From Thiothrix nivea DSM 5205 (lineage in GTDB: Bacteria; Pseudomonadota; Gammaproteobacteria; Thiotrichales; Thiotrichaceae): a DNA stretch of 64,000 nucleotides. The DNA lies in the NCBI RefSeq assembly GCF_000260135.1, contig NZ_JH651384.1, forward strand, positions 2,235,693 through 2,299,692, read 5' to 3'. A model generated the notes under the pieces. It saw only the letters and a list, made by a program, of their open reading frames with translations, was not told the DNA's origin and did not search any database. Each line of letters starts with the position of its first letter. The stretch's first letter is position 1. Positions 1 through 7,288 of the stretch are shown here, piece after piece. Position numbers and translations under genes: made by a program.

Positions 1-263
1 AACACCAGCCCGGTCAGCGAAGCCAGAAAATGCCCCGCAATCACATTGCGTGGTTGCGAAAACGGGCTGTCAGGAAACCCAAACAGCAAAACACAACTCG
101 CCCCGAACGAACCCAGCACCAAAGGCACATGGCTGACATCGGCAAGGGCAGCCACCGTCCCAATCGCCAGTACACCACCTGCCCAGGCAAGCATCACCTG
201 TTTGAAACTGGCTCGTGGATGGCATGTATCGCCCCCTTTCATTTTTGCAAAATAGTGGCGCAT
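1..263 (-). CDS. HPP family membrane protein, N-terminal part
   Basis: The first 87 residues of a reverse-strand gene that runs off the left edge. Translation from the ATG at 261-263 gives a hydrophobic stretch (about residues 22-42) followed by the segment FGASCVLLFGFPDSPFSQPR and then VIAGH, the conserved block of the HPP family of four-helix inner-membrane proteins. A GAGGAG Shine-Dalgarno sequence lies just upstream. Members of the family are linked in some organisms to nitrite transport or occur fused to CBS domains, but the role here is unknown. It diverges from the TetR gene at 376, which may control it. The C-terminal half is outside the window. Confidence 0.8.
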   Translation of the reverse strand, partial: MRHYFAKMKGGDTCHPRASFKQVMLAWAGGVLAIGTVAALADVSHVPLVLGSFGASCVLLFGFPDSPFSQPRNVIAGHFLASLTGLV

Positions 264-285
264 CAGTAACTCCTCACAAACAATA

Positions 286-299
286 TAGACAGGTCTGTA
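286..299. promoter_or_regulatory. Putative TetR-type operator
   Basis: The sequence TAGACAGGTCTGTA contains the inverted repeat AGAC-AG-GTCT, resembling the TAGAC/GTCTA half-sites bound by NemR-like TetR regulators. It sits in the 112-bp gap between the divergent HPP gene and the TetR gene, so it could control both. A weaker TAGA/TCTA pair lies near 337-352. This is inferred from symmetry and position only. Confidence 0.4.
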
Positions 300-375
300 T
301 ACTAGCAATCAAAAACGAGGCATGGCAAGCTAAGAGTAGACAAACCGTTCTATCTAATAATTGAGAAACACCTGC

Positions 376-933
376 ATGTCAAACAAGCGAGCAGACCTGA
401 TCGCCAAAGCCACCGAACTGTTTGCCCAGGGTGGCTATACCGCTATCGGCATCGACCGCATCATTGCCGAAGCCGGTGTCGCCAAAATGACCATGTATAA
501 ACATTTTCCATCCAAGCAACACCTGATCCTTGCCGTATTGAAGCAGCGTGACGAAGCCTTCCGCGCATCGCTGATGGCGTATGCAGAACAGTACAACGCA
601 CCGTTGAACAAGCTCAAGGCTGTCTTTGAATGGCATCATGAATGGTTTGGGGAAGCAGATTTTTCTGGCTGCATGTTTATCAATGCCTCCGCCGAATTTC
701 AGGATACCAGCACGGACATCCATCAGGCTGCTGCCCGACACAAGCAATTGCTGACCGATTATCTGGAATCCCTGCTCATTGAACTACACCCGTCTTCCGC
801 CAAAAAGTTGGCCGTACAGCTCAACCTCTTGCTGGATGGTGCTATTGTAGCCGCCCAGGTGACAGGCAACTGCAATGCTGCGAAGGAAGCGTGGGAAATT
901 GCCGAATGCCTGCTTAGACAAAGCTCACGTTAA
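376..933 (+). CDS. TetR/AcrR family transcriptional regulator
   Basis: A 185-residue DNA-binding repressor. The N-terminal helix-turn-helix domain (about residues 5-52) has the typical pattern ATELFAQGGYTAIGIDRI, then GVAKMTMYKHFPSK, the recognition helix. The C-terminal half is a variable ligand-binding domain of the type found near detoxification genes. The ATG at 376 is preferred over the upstream TTG at 361 because it starts the usual short basic leader into helix 1. It is divergent from the HPP protein gene and followed 7 bp later by the convergent ABM gene. The ligand cannot be predicted. Confidence 0.9.
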   Translation: MSNKRADLIAKATELFAQGGYTAIGIDRIIAEAGVAKMTMYKHFPSKQHLILAVLKQRDEAFRASLMAYAEQYNAPLNKLKAVFEWHHEWFGEADFSGCMFINASAEFQDTSTDIHQAAARHKQLLTDYLESLLIELHPSSAKKLAVQLNLLLDGAIVAAQVTGNCNAAKEAWEIAECLLRQSSR

Positions 934-940
934 ATACACA

Positions 941-1237
941 CTACTTTCCTGTAACCTGGTATTGTCGGGAAACCTGCGCTATTTCCACTGAGTAGGACTC
1001 ATACCAGCGTTCACGCCCCCGTTGTTGCGCCAACAGGTGTTCCGGGTGATTTTTCCATGCCCGGATGCTGGCTTCATCGGGCCAGTAGGACAGGGAAATC
1101 TCTTCCCTGCCTTCACAAACGGAGTGGAAATCAAGGCAGCCGAACTCCTGCATCGCCAGTTCACGCATCCGGGCAGCCGTTACGCTGTATTCCGCATCCA
1201 GTTCGCGGGTGGTAGCACGGAAAATAACGATAAACAT
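941..1237 (-). CDS. Antibiotic biosynthesis monooxygenase (ABM) domain protein
   Basis: A 98-residue single-domain protein of the dimeric alpha+beta ABM fold (YgiN-like). It opens with the beta strand MFIVIFRATT and contains the family segments FGCLDFHSV and SYWPDEASIRAWKNHPEH. Such proteins act as small cofactor-free oxygenases or quinol-type enzymes; the substrate is unknown. GGAG precedes the ATG. It is probably co-transcribed with the upstream thioesterase (9-bp gap) and GFA genes. A relic of a related ABM C-terminus lies at 6020-6082. Confidence 0.85.
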   Translation of the reverse strand: MFIVIFRATTRELDAEYSVTAARMRELAMQEFGCLDFHSVCEGREEISLSYWPDEASIRAWKNHPEHLLAQQRGRERWYESYSVEIAQVSRQYQVTGK

Positions 1238-1246
1238 AGCAACTCC

Positions 1247-1672
1247 TTAACCATCTGCCCTGCTGGTGACAAACCACTCAACGGATGCTGACAGCACCAC
1301 CACGCCATCAGCATCCACCACCTGCATCGGGATCGCTGCCGACAGGCGTTTGCGGGATACCAACTCGGCTTTCCAGCGTTCAACCTCTCCCGGCTTTACC
1401 AGGCAGCGGGCAAATAGCTGGCCGGAAGCCGGTTTGCGGAATCTGGCCTCCACCTTACGCACTACCGGAATAAAACCTGTACCATCGCCGAATTGCCGCA
1501 TGAGGAATGCACCGGAACCCGCCTCCGCTAACGCTAGCAATGCACTGCCATGTACCGTACCCAGGTGGTTGGCGTATTGCGTACCGGCAGGCAGGCTAAG
1601 TAAAAAGTTGCTTTCCGGGTCTGTTGCCTGCAAGCCAATCAGTTGGTTGAAAGGGATTTGGGTAATGTCCAT
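1247..1672 (-). CDS. Hotdog-fold thioesterase (PaaI/DUF4442 type)
   Basis: A 141-residue protein with the hotdog motif HGSALLALAEAGSG at residues 41-54, where the helix carries the catalytic acidic residue of PaaI-like acyl-CoA thioesterases. The strand segments VRKVEARFRKPASG and LVSRKRLSAAIPMQVVDADG fit the sheet that wraps this helix. The substrate acyl-CoA is not predictable. It is the middle gene of a reverse-strand run GFA - thioesterase - ABM with gaps of about 20 and 9 bp. The start is the ATG at 1672; the ribosome binding site is weak. Confidence 0.8.
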   Translation of the reverse strand: MDITQIPFNQLIGLQATDPESNFLLSLPAGTQYANHLGTVHGSALLALAEAGSGAFLMRQFGDGTGFIPVVRKVEARFRKPASGQLFARCLVKPGEVERWKAELVSRKRLSAAIPMQVVDADGVVVLSASVEWFVTSRADG

Positions 1673-1693
1673 GTGTTTATTTTTCAGTTGCGG

Positions 1694-2122
1694 TTACTCA
1701 AGCACTTTCTGCACCAAGACCGACAAATTATCTGGCACGTCCTGATGCTGCGTGGCCGTTCCGCCAATGTCATCCCAGGCAGCCTTGGAAGCAACAAAGA
1801 CGTGATTGGCTACCTTGACGGGCAATTCATCATCCATCAAACCGGCGGGAACCCACATAAACCGGGGGAACCTGTTTATCGGGTTGGGCACGGGGCTGCC
1901 ACAGTTCCCACAAAAATGCACCCGGAAACCGGAGTCTTTCAGGAATGTCCTGATGAGTTCTTCACCCTGGAGCCAGCGGAAATTCTCTTTAGCCAGAATC
2001 AGGCCAGCACTGGCGGCAGCACCCGTTGTTTTACGGCATTCCGAACAATGGCATTGGTAGACATCGGGGAGTTCCCCGGCAATGTCAAAGGCAATACTGC
2101 CGCAAAAACAGGAACCTTTCAT
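1694..2122 (-). CDS. GFA family (CENP-V/GFA domain) zinc protein
   Basis: A 142-residue protein with the zinc-binding cysteine pattern of glutathione-dependent formaldehyde-activating enzymes: C5-x-C7, C24-H-C26-x2-C29 and C71-GN-C74. Length and motif spacing fit a complete single-domain member. The family was named for a proposed S-hydroxymethylglutathione synthase, but most members have no proven reaction, so a thiol-adduct or formaldehyde-related role is only a suggestion. It is first in a likely operon with the thioesterase and ABM genes; AAAGGAAATGA lies upstream of the start. Confidence 0.88.
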   Translation of the reverse strand: MKGSCFCGSIAFDIAGELPDVYQCHCSECRKTTGAAASAGLILAKENFRWLQGEELIRTFLKDSGFRVHFCGNCGSPVPNPINRFPRFMWVPAGLMDDELPVKVANHVFVASKAAWDDIGGTATQHQDVPDNLSVLVQKVLE

Positions 2123-2489
2123 CGACGTTCATTTCCTTTCTGTTCAATGGCATTTTCAAAGTAAACTGGAGTGAATGTCATGCAAACGTATTGCGCCAGC
2201 AAAACCAGTTGAGGTTTCATCTGCATGGGTATTCCCGAAAGCCAGTATTTGTATCATCAGTATGTTTTACTCAACAAGTTTGATTAGTACAAGTTTTTAT
2301 CAAATCGAGGGTCTCACCTCATCATCACCTTGTTAACAGTACGTCGTGGTTTGCTGGTATATCTCACCTTGCCCACCCCAGAAGCTTACGCTGGCAAAAA
2401 GTATAAAATCATTCCAACCCCTGACACCATGCTGTCAGCAGACCAGTGATAAGCTAACGCCATCCTAACATCCACCCAAGGAAACCAGC
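2123..2489. other. 367-bp intergenic gap without a recognised gene
   Basis: This gap separates the divergent GFA gene and the CMD gene, so it should hold two promoters. I see no convincing -35/-10 pair, RNA gene or protein relic. A short open frame in the right half (2318-2449, ending LTLPTPEAYAGKKYKIIPT) has no ribosome binding site and is not supported as a gene. Confidence 0.5.
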
Positions 2490-3020
2490 ATGAGCCTCCT
2501 GCAAACCGTTGAACCCGAACAGGCGCAAGGCGAAGTCGCCGAAGTCTACCAAATCCTGACCCAGGCGATTGGCCTGATCCCCAACGCCATGAAAATGCTG
2601 AGCATCAACCCGATGGCCTTGCGCCATACCGCGGAAGCAGTGGGCTACGCTATGCACCACCCCAGCCTGTCACCCATGCTGTTTACCATGATCCGGCAGT
2701 GTGTTTCCTCCCATGTCGGGTGTCAGTACTGCATCACCGTCAACCGTGGCCTGCTGCTGCAAATGGGGCTGGATATGGATGCCGTACTGGCGCTGGAAAA
2801 CAACCCTGCAACAGCCCCGCTGGATGACAAGGAAAAAGCCCTGTTGCTGTACACCATCCGCGCGGTCAAAAACTCCAATCAGGTTGGCGAAACGGACGTG
2901 GAAACCCTGCGCAAACTGGGAATCAACGATCTGGAAATATTCGACGCCCTGAATCATGGCGCACGACAGGTCGCGGCAGACATTATGATCAATGCGCTCA
3001 AGGTTGAATCAGACTTCTAA
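2490..3020 (+). CDS. Carboxymuconolactone decarboxylase / AhpD-like protein
   Basis: A 176-residue all-helical protein of the AhpD/CMD superfamily, which includes thiol peroxidase-associated reductases. The redox pair is C78-QY-C81 in the segment VGCQYCITVNRG. The usual downstream histidine of the C-x2-C-x3-H motif is Asn85, so classic AhpD chemistry may be altered. AAGGAAACCAGC precedes the ATG. It stands alone, convergent with the transglutaminase gene 33 bp downstream. A role in peroxide or thiol detoxification fits the neighbouring GST, GFA and ABM genes but is inferred. Confidence 0.82.
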   Translation: MSLLQTVEPEQAQGEVAEVYQILTQAIGLIPNAMKMLSINPMALRHTAEAVGYAMHHPSLSPMLFTMIRQCVSSHVGCQYCITVNRGLLLQMGLDMDAVLALENNPATAPLDDKEKALLLYTIRAVKNSNQVGETDVETLRKLGINDLEIFDALNHGARQVAADIMINALKVESDF

Positions 3021-3053
3021 TCCAGCAGCCAGCAACAACGGCGGCGGCAGTCA

Positions 3054-3659
3054 TCAGCCGCTGCCGGAATCCATAGGGTCAATATCCGGCAAGTTTGCAT
3101 AAACCTGCTCAACCGTATCATAGCGCTCCAACACTTCCACCACGGCGGGATGCGGTTCCACCCAGATTCCCGGTAAATCCTGTTCGTGCGAGTTCAGCAA
3201 CGGAAATGCCAACCTTTCAACGGGTGGGCAAAATTCAGCAGATACCCCCGCTTTGTTACCACGTGCATCGACCCGATACCAGCCGTATTCAGGCAGGTAA
3301 ACCGCATTCAGGCCATGCAGGCAAAAAGGCGGCTCATCGGTAATGGTCAAACGCTGGTAACACAAGCCCGCCGGAATGCCGTTTGCCCGCAACAATGCCG
3401 CCAGCAAGTGGCTTTTGGCATAACAATAGCCTGTGCCAAAATGCAGTACGTCGGATGCCTTGCATGTCACCGGATTCAGGCGGTAATCCCAACTGTGCCT
3501 GATGTGATCGCGGACAAACTCAAAGCAGGCTTGGGCAACACCTTTCGACGTGGCGTGACCAGTAGCCAAGGCTTGTGCCTTCGCCAATACGGCTGGATGT
3601 TGCCAGTCAATGTGAGTGCTGTGCGCCAGATACGCGTTGAAATCAGGGGTATTCATCAT
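3054..3659 (-). CDS. Transglutaminase-like cysteine protease family protein
   Basis: A 201-residue soluble protein with a complete transglutaminase-core triad: Cys79 in FGTGYCYAKSHLL, His115 in CLHGLNAVYL and Asp131 in WYRVDARGNK. There is no signal peptide, so it probably acts in the cytoplasm, as do other short bacterial members thought to be peptidases or amidases. It starts at ATGATG (3659) and lies 16 bp downstream of the GST gene on the same strand, so the two are probably co-transcribed. The substrate is unknown. Confidence 0.85.
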   Translation of the reverse strand: MMNTPDFNAYLAHSTHIDWQHPAVLAKAQALATGHATSKGVAQACFEFVRDHIRHSWDYRLNPVTCKASDVLHFGTGYCYAKSHLLAALLRANGIPAGLCYQRLTITDEPPFCLHGLNAVYLPEYGWYRVDARGNKAGVSAEFCPPVERLAFPLLNSHEQDLPGIWVEPHPAVVEVLERYDTVEQVYANLPDIDPMDSGSG

Positions 3660-3675
3660 GGAAACATCACGCGGT

Positions 3676-4275
3676 TCATGAACTCATCGCTACCCAACCC
3701 GGCAACGCTTCCACCCGCGCCAGCCACTGCCGCACATTAGGGTAAGGTTCCAGACTCACCTCACCCATCGGTGCGAGCAGCACGTAAGGGTAACAGGCAA
3801 TATCGGCAATGGTCGGTTTGCCCGCCGCCAGCCATGCGTTTTCAGCAAGATGTTGTTCCATCACCGCCAGCCCGGCCTTGCCCTCATTCTGGCATTGCTC
3901 CAGATTGAACGGGCGTTTCAGCAGCAGGGTTGAACGCGCCCGCGCCAACCCGTACAGCAGCTCATTCTCGGAAACCGCCAGCCATTGCATGACCTGCGTT
4001 TCGCCCATGATGTCGCCCGGCAGCCATTCGCCCTTGCCATGCTGCCGGGCGAGGTAGACCAGAATCGCCAGGGAATCCCACACCACCACATCACCATCCA
4101 CCAGCACCGGAACCTGCCCGCGTGGGTTGAGGCGCAGGAATTCCGGCGTCTGGGTGTCACCCGCCTTCAAATCCACATTGACCAGTTCGTACTCCAGCCC
4201 CAGCAGGGCCAGCAGCAGCCGTACCTTGTAGGCATTGCCGGAAATGGGGTAACTGTAGAGTGTGAGTTGAGTCAC
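3676..4275 (-). CDS. Glutathione S-transferase family protein
   Basis: A 199-residue protein with a thioredoxin-like N-terminal domain (SGNAYKVRLLLALLGLEYE; cis-proline segment GQVPVLVDGD; glutathione-contact WDSLAILVYLA) and an all-helical C-terminal domain with the family segment KPTIADIACYPYV. The likely start is a GTG directly after AGGAGGAAACAC, an unusually good Shine-Dalgarno sequence. It conjugates glutathione to electrophiles or reduces disulfides; the substrate is unknown. Probably the first gene of the GST-transglutaminase pair. A second, broken GST occurs at 27028. Confidence 0.9.
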   Translation of the reverse strand: MTQLTLYSYPISGNAYKVRLLLALLGLEYELVNVDLKAGDTQTPEFLRLNPRGQVPVLVDGDVVVWDSLAILVYLARQHGKGEWLPGDIMGETQVMQWLAVSENELLYGLARARSTLLLKRPFNLEQCQNEGKAGLAVMEQHLAENAWLAAGKPTIADIACYPYVLLAPMGEVSLEPYPNVRQWLARVEALPGWVAMSS

Positions 4276-4330
4276 TGCGTGTTTCCTCCTGCCTTCGTTC
4301 TGATCATGGGATGATTTGTATCAATGCCCT

Positions 4331-4717
4331 TCAGCCTTTCCGGCTGGCGGGTGTCCTGCCGCCGTAGCCCCAATCAGTTGCGGGCAGGCAATCCAGCACA
4401 ATATAACTGGCTTCCGCCAGAGTTCCCAGCACTTCGCCAAGCAGGGTGTAAATGGCGGCGATGGCTTGGGCTTTTTCCTCAACCGTGTTGGTTCCTTCGG
4501 TAATTTTGGCGGACACAAAGGCGGTTGTTTCGGTTTGCTCCGCCATGTTCTGCCCGCCGATAAACCATTGGGAGGCAGGAAGCGTTTCCACCGACACCGA
4601 TACCAGCGACTGCTTCTTGTGCAGGATGGTGGTCATGACATCAGTGATGCCGTCTGCCAGCCGCAGGGTTTCAGTCGGGGAAACGGGTTTGCCGAGTTGT
4701 ACGCGGATGTAAGGCAT
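4331..4717 (-). CDS. Tautomerase superfamily protein
   Basis: A 128-residue protein starting MPYIRVQLGKPVSP. After removal of Met1, Pro2 would be the catalytic N-terminal proline of 4-oxalocrotonate tautomerase and MIF relatives. At about 128 residues it is twice the length of the smallest 4-OT subunits, matching the fused or cis-CaaD-like subgroup. AGGAGAACCACC precedes the ATG. It is divergent from a LysR gene, with two LysR-type boxes in the gap, so it is the likely target of that regulator. The substrate is unknown. Confidence 0.85.
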   Translation of the reverse strand: MPYIRVQLGKPVSPTETLRLADGITDVMTTILHKKQSLVSVSVETLPASQWFIGGQNMAEQTETTAFVSAKITEGTNTVEEKAQAIAAIYTLLGEVLGTLAEASYIVLDCLPATDWGYGGRTPASRKG

Positions 4718-4768
4718 GGTGGTTCTCCTGGGTGTTGATTGATAGGCGCTACTGTAACGGCCACCATG

Positions 4769-4817
4769 ATTCGTGTATAACGATTATTTTTAGTTAAACC
4801 AATCGTAATTCACGATT
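4769..4817. promoter_or_regulatory. Paired LysR-type operator boxes
   Basis: Two inverted repeats with the same 5-bp spacing lie in the divergent gap. The right one is perfect: AATCGT-AATTC-ACGATT (4801-4817). The left one is ATTCGT-GTATA-ACGATT (4769-4785), with one mismatch. Their starts are 32 bp apart, about three helical turns, as expected for a LysR tetramer bound on one DNA face. Regulation of both the tautomerase and the LysR gene is inferred. Confidence 0.6.
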
Positions 4818-4829
4818 ATCGACGACAAC

Positions 4830-5684
4830 ATGAAACAGCCCAATATCAGCACTGAACTGTTGCAAACCTTTATCACGGTGGTGGAAGCGGGGGGCTTCAT
4901 CCGCGCTGCCGCGCAGTTGTACAAAACGCAATCCACCGTCAGCCAGCAAATCCGCAAGCTGGAAACCGAACTGGGAACCGAGCTGTTCGCGGCAGATGGC
5001 AGGCGGCGGGTGTTGACGCCCACCGGTGAGCAATTCCTGAACTACGCCAAACGCTGGCTGGCGTTACAGGATGAAGCCGTATTCGCCATTGCCCGCGCCA
5101 GTCAGGCGGCAGAGATCCGTCTGGGCGTGTCACACAGCCTGAGCGAAAGCGTGTTGCCGGAATTGCTGGCACGTTTTTCCCGCGCCTACCCGCAAGTGAA
5201 CATGGTGGTGGAAGCGAATTATGCGACGGAGTTGATTCAAGCCTACGAACGAGGCGAATACGACCTGATCCTGACCCTGGAACGTCAGCCAAGTGCCGGA
5301 CAAATCCTCGGCACGGCAGAAATGGTCTGGATCGGCAAAGAAGGCAGTAACTGGCCAACGCTACACCCCGTCCGGCTGGCGGGCTATCAGGGCGCGTGTG
5401 AATTTCGTCAGGCTGCTACGCACGCGCTGGATCAGGCGGGCATCCCCTGGCAAATCGTATACAGCGCCAACAGCCTGATGGCCCTGATGGCGGCGGTACG
5501 GGCCGGTTTGGCCGTCACGGTGCGGGCGCGTTACGCCGTGACGGAAGGGCTTACAATCCTGCCGCCGCCAGCAACCCTGCCAGCATTACCCAACGTGCAT
5601 ATCGTGCTGCGTAACCGTTCCCTCAACCAGGCCAGCGAGTGGCTGGTTGAGGTGTTGCAGGCAACAGGTTTACAGGCTGCATAA
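4830..5684 (+). CDS. LysR family transcriptional regulator
   Basis: A 284-residue regulator. The N-terminal winged helix (residues about 6-65) shows the standard segment TFITVVEAGGFIRAAAQLYK followed by TQSTVSQQIRKLE; the rest is a periplasmic-binding-protein-like effector domain starting near EIRLGVSHSLSESVLPELL. It is divergent from the tautomerase gene and has two phased inverted repeats in its promoter gap, arguing that it controls the tautomerase and itself. The effector is unknown. The start ATG at 4830 lacks a strong ribosome binding site. Confidence 0.92.
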   Translation: MKQPNISTELLQTFITVVEAGGFIRAAAQLYKTQSTVSQQIRKLETELGTELFAADGRRRVLTPTGEQFLNYAKRWLALQDEAVFAIARASQAAEIRLGVSHSLSESVLPELLARFSRAYPQVNMVVEANYATELIQAYERGEYDLILTLERQPSAGQILGTAEMVWIGKEGSNWPTLHPVRLAGYQGACEFRQAATHALDQAGIPWQIVYSANSLMALMAAVRAGLAVTVRARYAVTEGLTILPPPATLPALPNVHIVLRNRSLNQASEWLVEVLQATGLQAA

Positions 5685-5693
5685 GCAGATGCA

Positions 5694-5842
5694 TTACGTT
5701 CCCGAATAAACAGGTTGCCTGCGGGCAATCCACGCATCCAGACCTTCCCGCACGTCATTGCTTGCCGCCATCCGCCCGAACTGTTCCTTCTCTATCGCTA
5801 ACCCTTCGTCAATCGTGGCATTCACGCCCCGCGTAACGGCAA
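5694..5842 (-). pseudogene. Enoyl-CoA hydratase/crotonase C-terminal remnant
   Basis: Reverse-strand translation ending at the TAA at 5694-5696 reads VTRGVNATIDEGLAIEKEQF followed by GRMAASNDVREGLDAWIARR. This is the C-terminal helix region of crotonases (E...F...S-x-D-x-x-EG...A...R-x-P). Only about 48 residues remain; the oxyanion-hole and catalytic parts are gone. Homology stops exactly where a MITE-like element starts (5843). Confidence 0.7.
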
Positions 5843-5969
5843 CAGCAATTCCCGGTCAAGAGTCATATAATCCATTGATTTTAAAAGAAGATTGCTTTCA
5901 TGTTGCACAATTGCAAACAATTGAATTTCTTTGAAAATCATGATATTAGGCCATGACCGGGAATTGCTG
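5843..5969. mobile_element. 127-bp MITE-like element with 16-bp inverted ends
   Basis: The termini are perfect inverted repeats: CAGCAATTCCCGGTCA at 5843-5858 and TGACCGGGAATTGCTG at 5954-5969. The interior is much richer in A and T than the neighbours and has no open frame. Size and symmetry fit a miniature inverted-repeat element or a large palindromic regulator site. I see no clear target duplication and no second copy in the window, so mobility is inferred. Confidence 0.5.
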
Positions 5970-6019
5970 ATTGTTCATATCCAGCAGAATAGCCTGTTTG
6001 TTTTGCAGGTAAGTGGATT

Positions 6020-6082
6020 TCAACATCCTTGATAACGCCTCGTCACTTGCGCAATCTCCACAGTATAAGACGCATACCAACG
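6020..6082 (-). pseudogene. ABM-domain protein C-terminal remnant
   Basis: Translated on the reverse strand this short piece reads RWYASYTVEIAQVTRRYQGC and then a stop. The intact ABM protein at 941-1237 ends RWYESYSVEIAQVSRQYQ, so 15 of the first 18 residues match. It is therefore the tail of a second ABM gene, joined directly to a broken flavoprotein gene at 6083. Confidence 0.65.
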
Positions 6083-6265
6083 TTGCCGCTACCGGTCACG
6101 TTCAGCCACGCCACGGTGGAATCGTCCAGCACCCGCAGCGAATCCATGCCCTTGGGGGAAACATTGATACGCCCATCCGCCGGAGCCGTGCCCACAAAAT
6201 AGATTTTCTGCTCACGGATGAACCGGGTCAGCCGTTCCGTTGAGGGTGTCGAAACGTTGCGCCCT
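6083..6265 (-). pseudogene. Pyridoxamine 5'-phosphate oxidase-like flavoprotein, truncated and frameshifted
   Basis: The reading FIREQKIYFVGTAPADGRIN continuing VSPKGMDSLRVLDDSTVAWL and NVTGSGN is the N-terminal FMN-binding part of PNPOx-family proteins. It stops being homologous after GSGN, where the ABM tail begins. The true N-terminus appears in another frame (RFDTL before TERLTRFI), so one extra base near 6240-6241 also breaks the gene. It lies just downstream of the NAT gene on the same strand and was probably once in its operon. Confidence 0.65.
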
Positions 6266-6268
6266 TGC

Positions 6269-7030
6269 CTATGCCTCCAGGCCAAAATGCTCAGCCAGTA
6301 TCATAGCTTGTTCGTCAGGGGTAATGCTGCGCTTGCTGACGGTTTGCCCGGAAACCTGCTTGAAACTGTCACCAAACAGGATGTTGCGCCCGTTTTCAGT
6401 AAAGCGCACGATCAGTGGCTTTTGGGTAAACACCGCATCCGGGTGGGTGGAATTCATCCAGTTGGCTGGGGCAAAATCCACCCATTCCACCGGGCACAGG
6501 TTGAAACCGTACTGGTTTGCCCATTCGCCTTCCACCAGCGCCTTGAGGACGAAATCGCCGTTTTCATGGCTGAGCATGAAGGTGTCGGAGTCCTGCATGA
6601 CCGGAGTATCCAAGACTGCCAGCGATAAGGGTGCACGGATGCCATAGCTGCCGAAACCCAGGTCACACAGCCATTCCTTACCCTCCAGCTTGACCACCAA
6701 TGCGGCATGGGTGCGCGGGCGTTTGACCGGGTAAAACATCGGGCGGGCAGCGACGAATTGCCATTCTACCCCGAGCGCGGTCAGCGCCATGGCGAACAGG
6801 CCGTTGATTTCGTAGCAATAGCCACCGCGTTTGTTGCCGATAATTTTCGCCACGATGTCGTCGGGGTTGAGAGATATGGGTTTGCCTGCCAATACATCCA
6901 GGTTTTCAAACGCAACCGCGCGTAACTGGTACTGCATCAGTGCCTGTACGGTAGCGAAATCGGCGTGTAATTCACCAGTGAAACCAATGCGTTGGCAATA
7001 GGCGGGTAGGCTGAATGTGTCGGCGAGCAT
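6269..7030 (-). CDS. Arylamine N-acetyltransferase
   Basis: A 253-residue cytoplasmic enzyme that transfers acetyl from acetyl-CoA to arylamines and hydrazines through a cysteine. The triad is visible: Cys72 in RGGYCYEINGLF, His108 in RPRTHAALVV and Asp123 in WLCDLGFGSYG, at almost the textbook positions. The open frame extends upstream, but that extension has no homology; the ATG at 7030, preceded by AGGACAAGG, gives the normal family N-terminus. It is followed by the degraded PNPOx/ABM genes, part of a decaying detoxification operon. Confidence 0.92.
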   Translation of the reverse strand: MLADTFSLPAYCQRIGFTGELHADFATVQALMQYQLRAVAFENLDVLAGKPISLNPDDIVAKIIGNKRGGYCYEINGLFAMALTALGVEWQFVAARPMFYPVKRPRTHAALVVKLEGKEWLCDLGFGSYGIRAPLSLAVLDTPVMQDSDTFMLSHENGDFVLKALVEGEWANQYGFNLCPVEWVDFAPANWMNSTHPDAVFTQKPLIVRFTENGRNILFGDSFKQVSGQTVSKRSITPDEQAMILAEHFGLEA

Positions 7031-7161
7031 GGCAATACCTTGTCCTGTTTTACAAGCAGGCAGTATAGGGCGGGGCGGTGGAGCGATACAGATGCAGTTT
7101 GTGATTATGAGGGCGGTACAGTATTTCCCGAATACTGGATATGGAGCCGTACAAAGACGCA

Positions 7162-7269
7162 GCGGAATTTGCAATATGGATTTTCTTATTGCAGAAAGTG
7201 ATGCAGTTTCTGAAATAATTGCTTTGCCAGGGTAGAGAATCTGCATTATAGTTTTTCTTATTTCAGAAA
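7162..7269. promoter_or_regulatory. Three palindromic TTTCTGAAATAA-type boxes upstream of fic
   Basis: The fic promoter region contains TTATTGCAGAAA (7186-7197), TTTCTGAAATAA (7207-7218) and TTATTTCAGAAA (7258-7269). The first two form an inverted pair with a 9-bp loop; the third ends 19 bp before the fic ATG at 7289. A 65-bp stretch (7162-7226) containing the first pair recurs at 15915-15979. The boxes probably bind a repressor, possibly the winged-helix tail of Fic itself (inference). Confidence 0.5.
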
Positions 7270-7288
7270 ATAGGCGACTTCCTGACAT

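Noticed and set aside
2318-2449. Small open frame before the CMD gene
   Set aside because: No start codon context and no recognised similarity.
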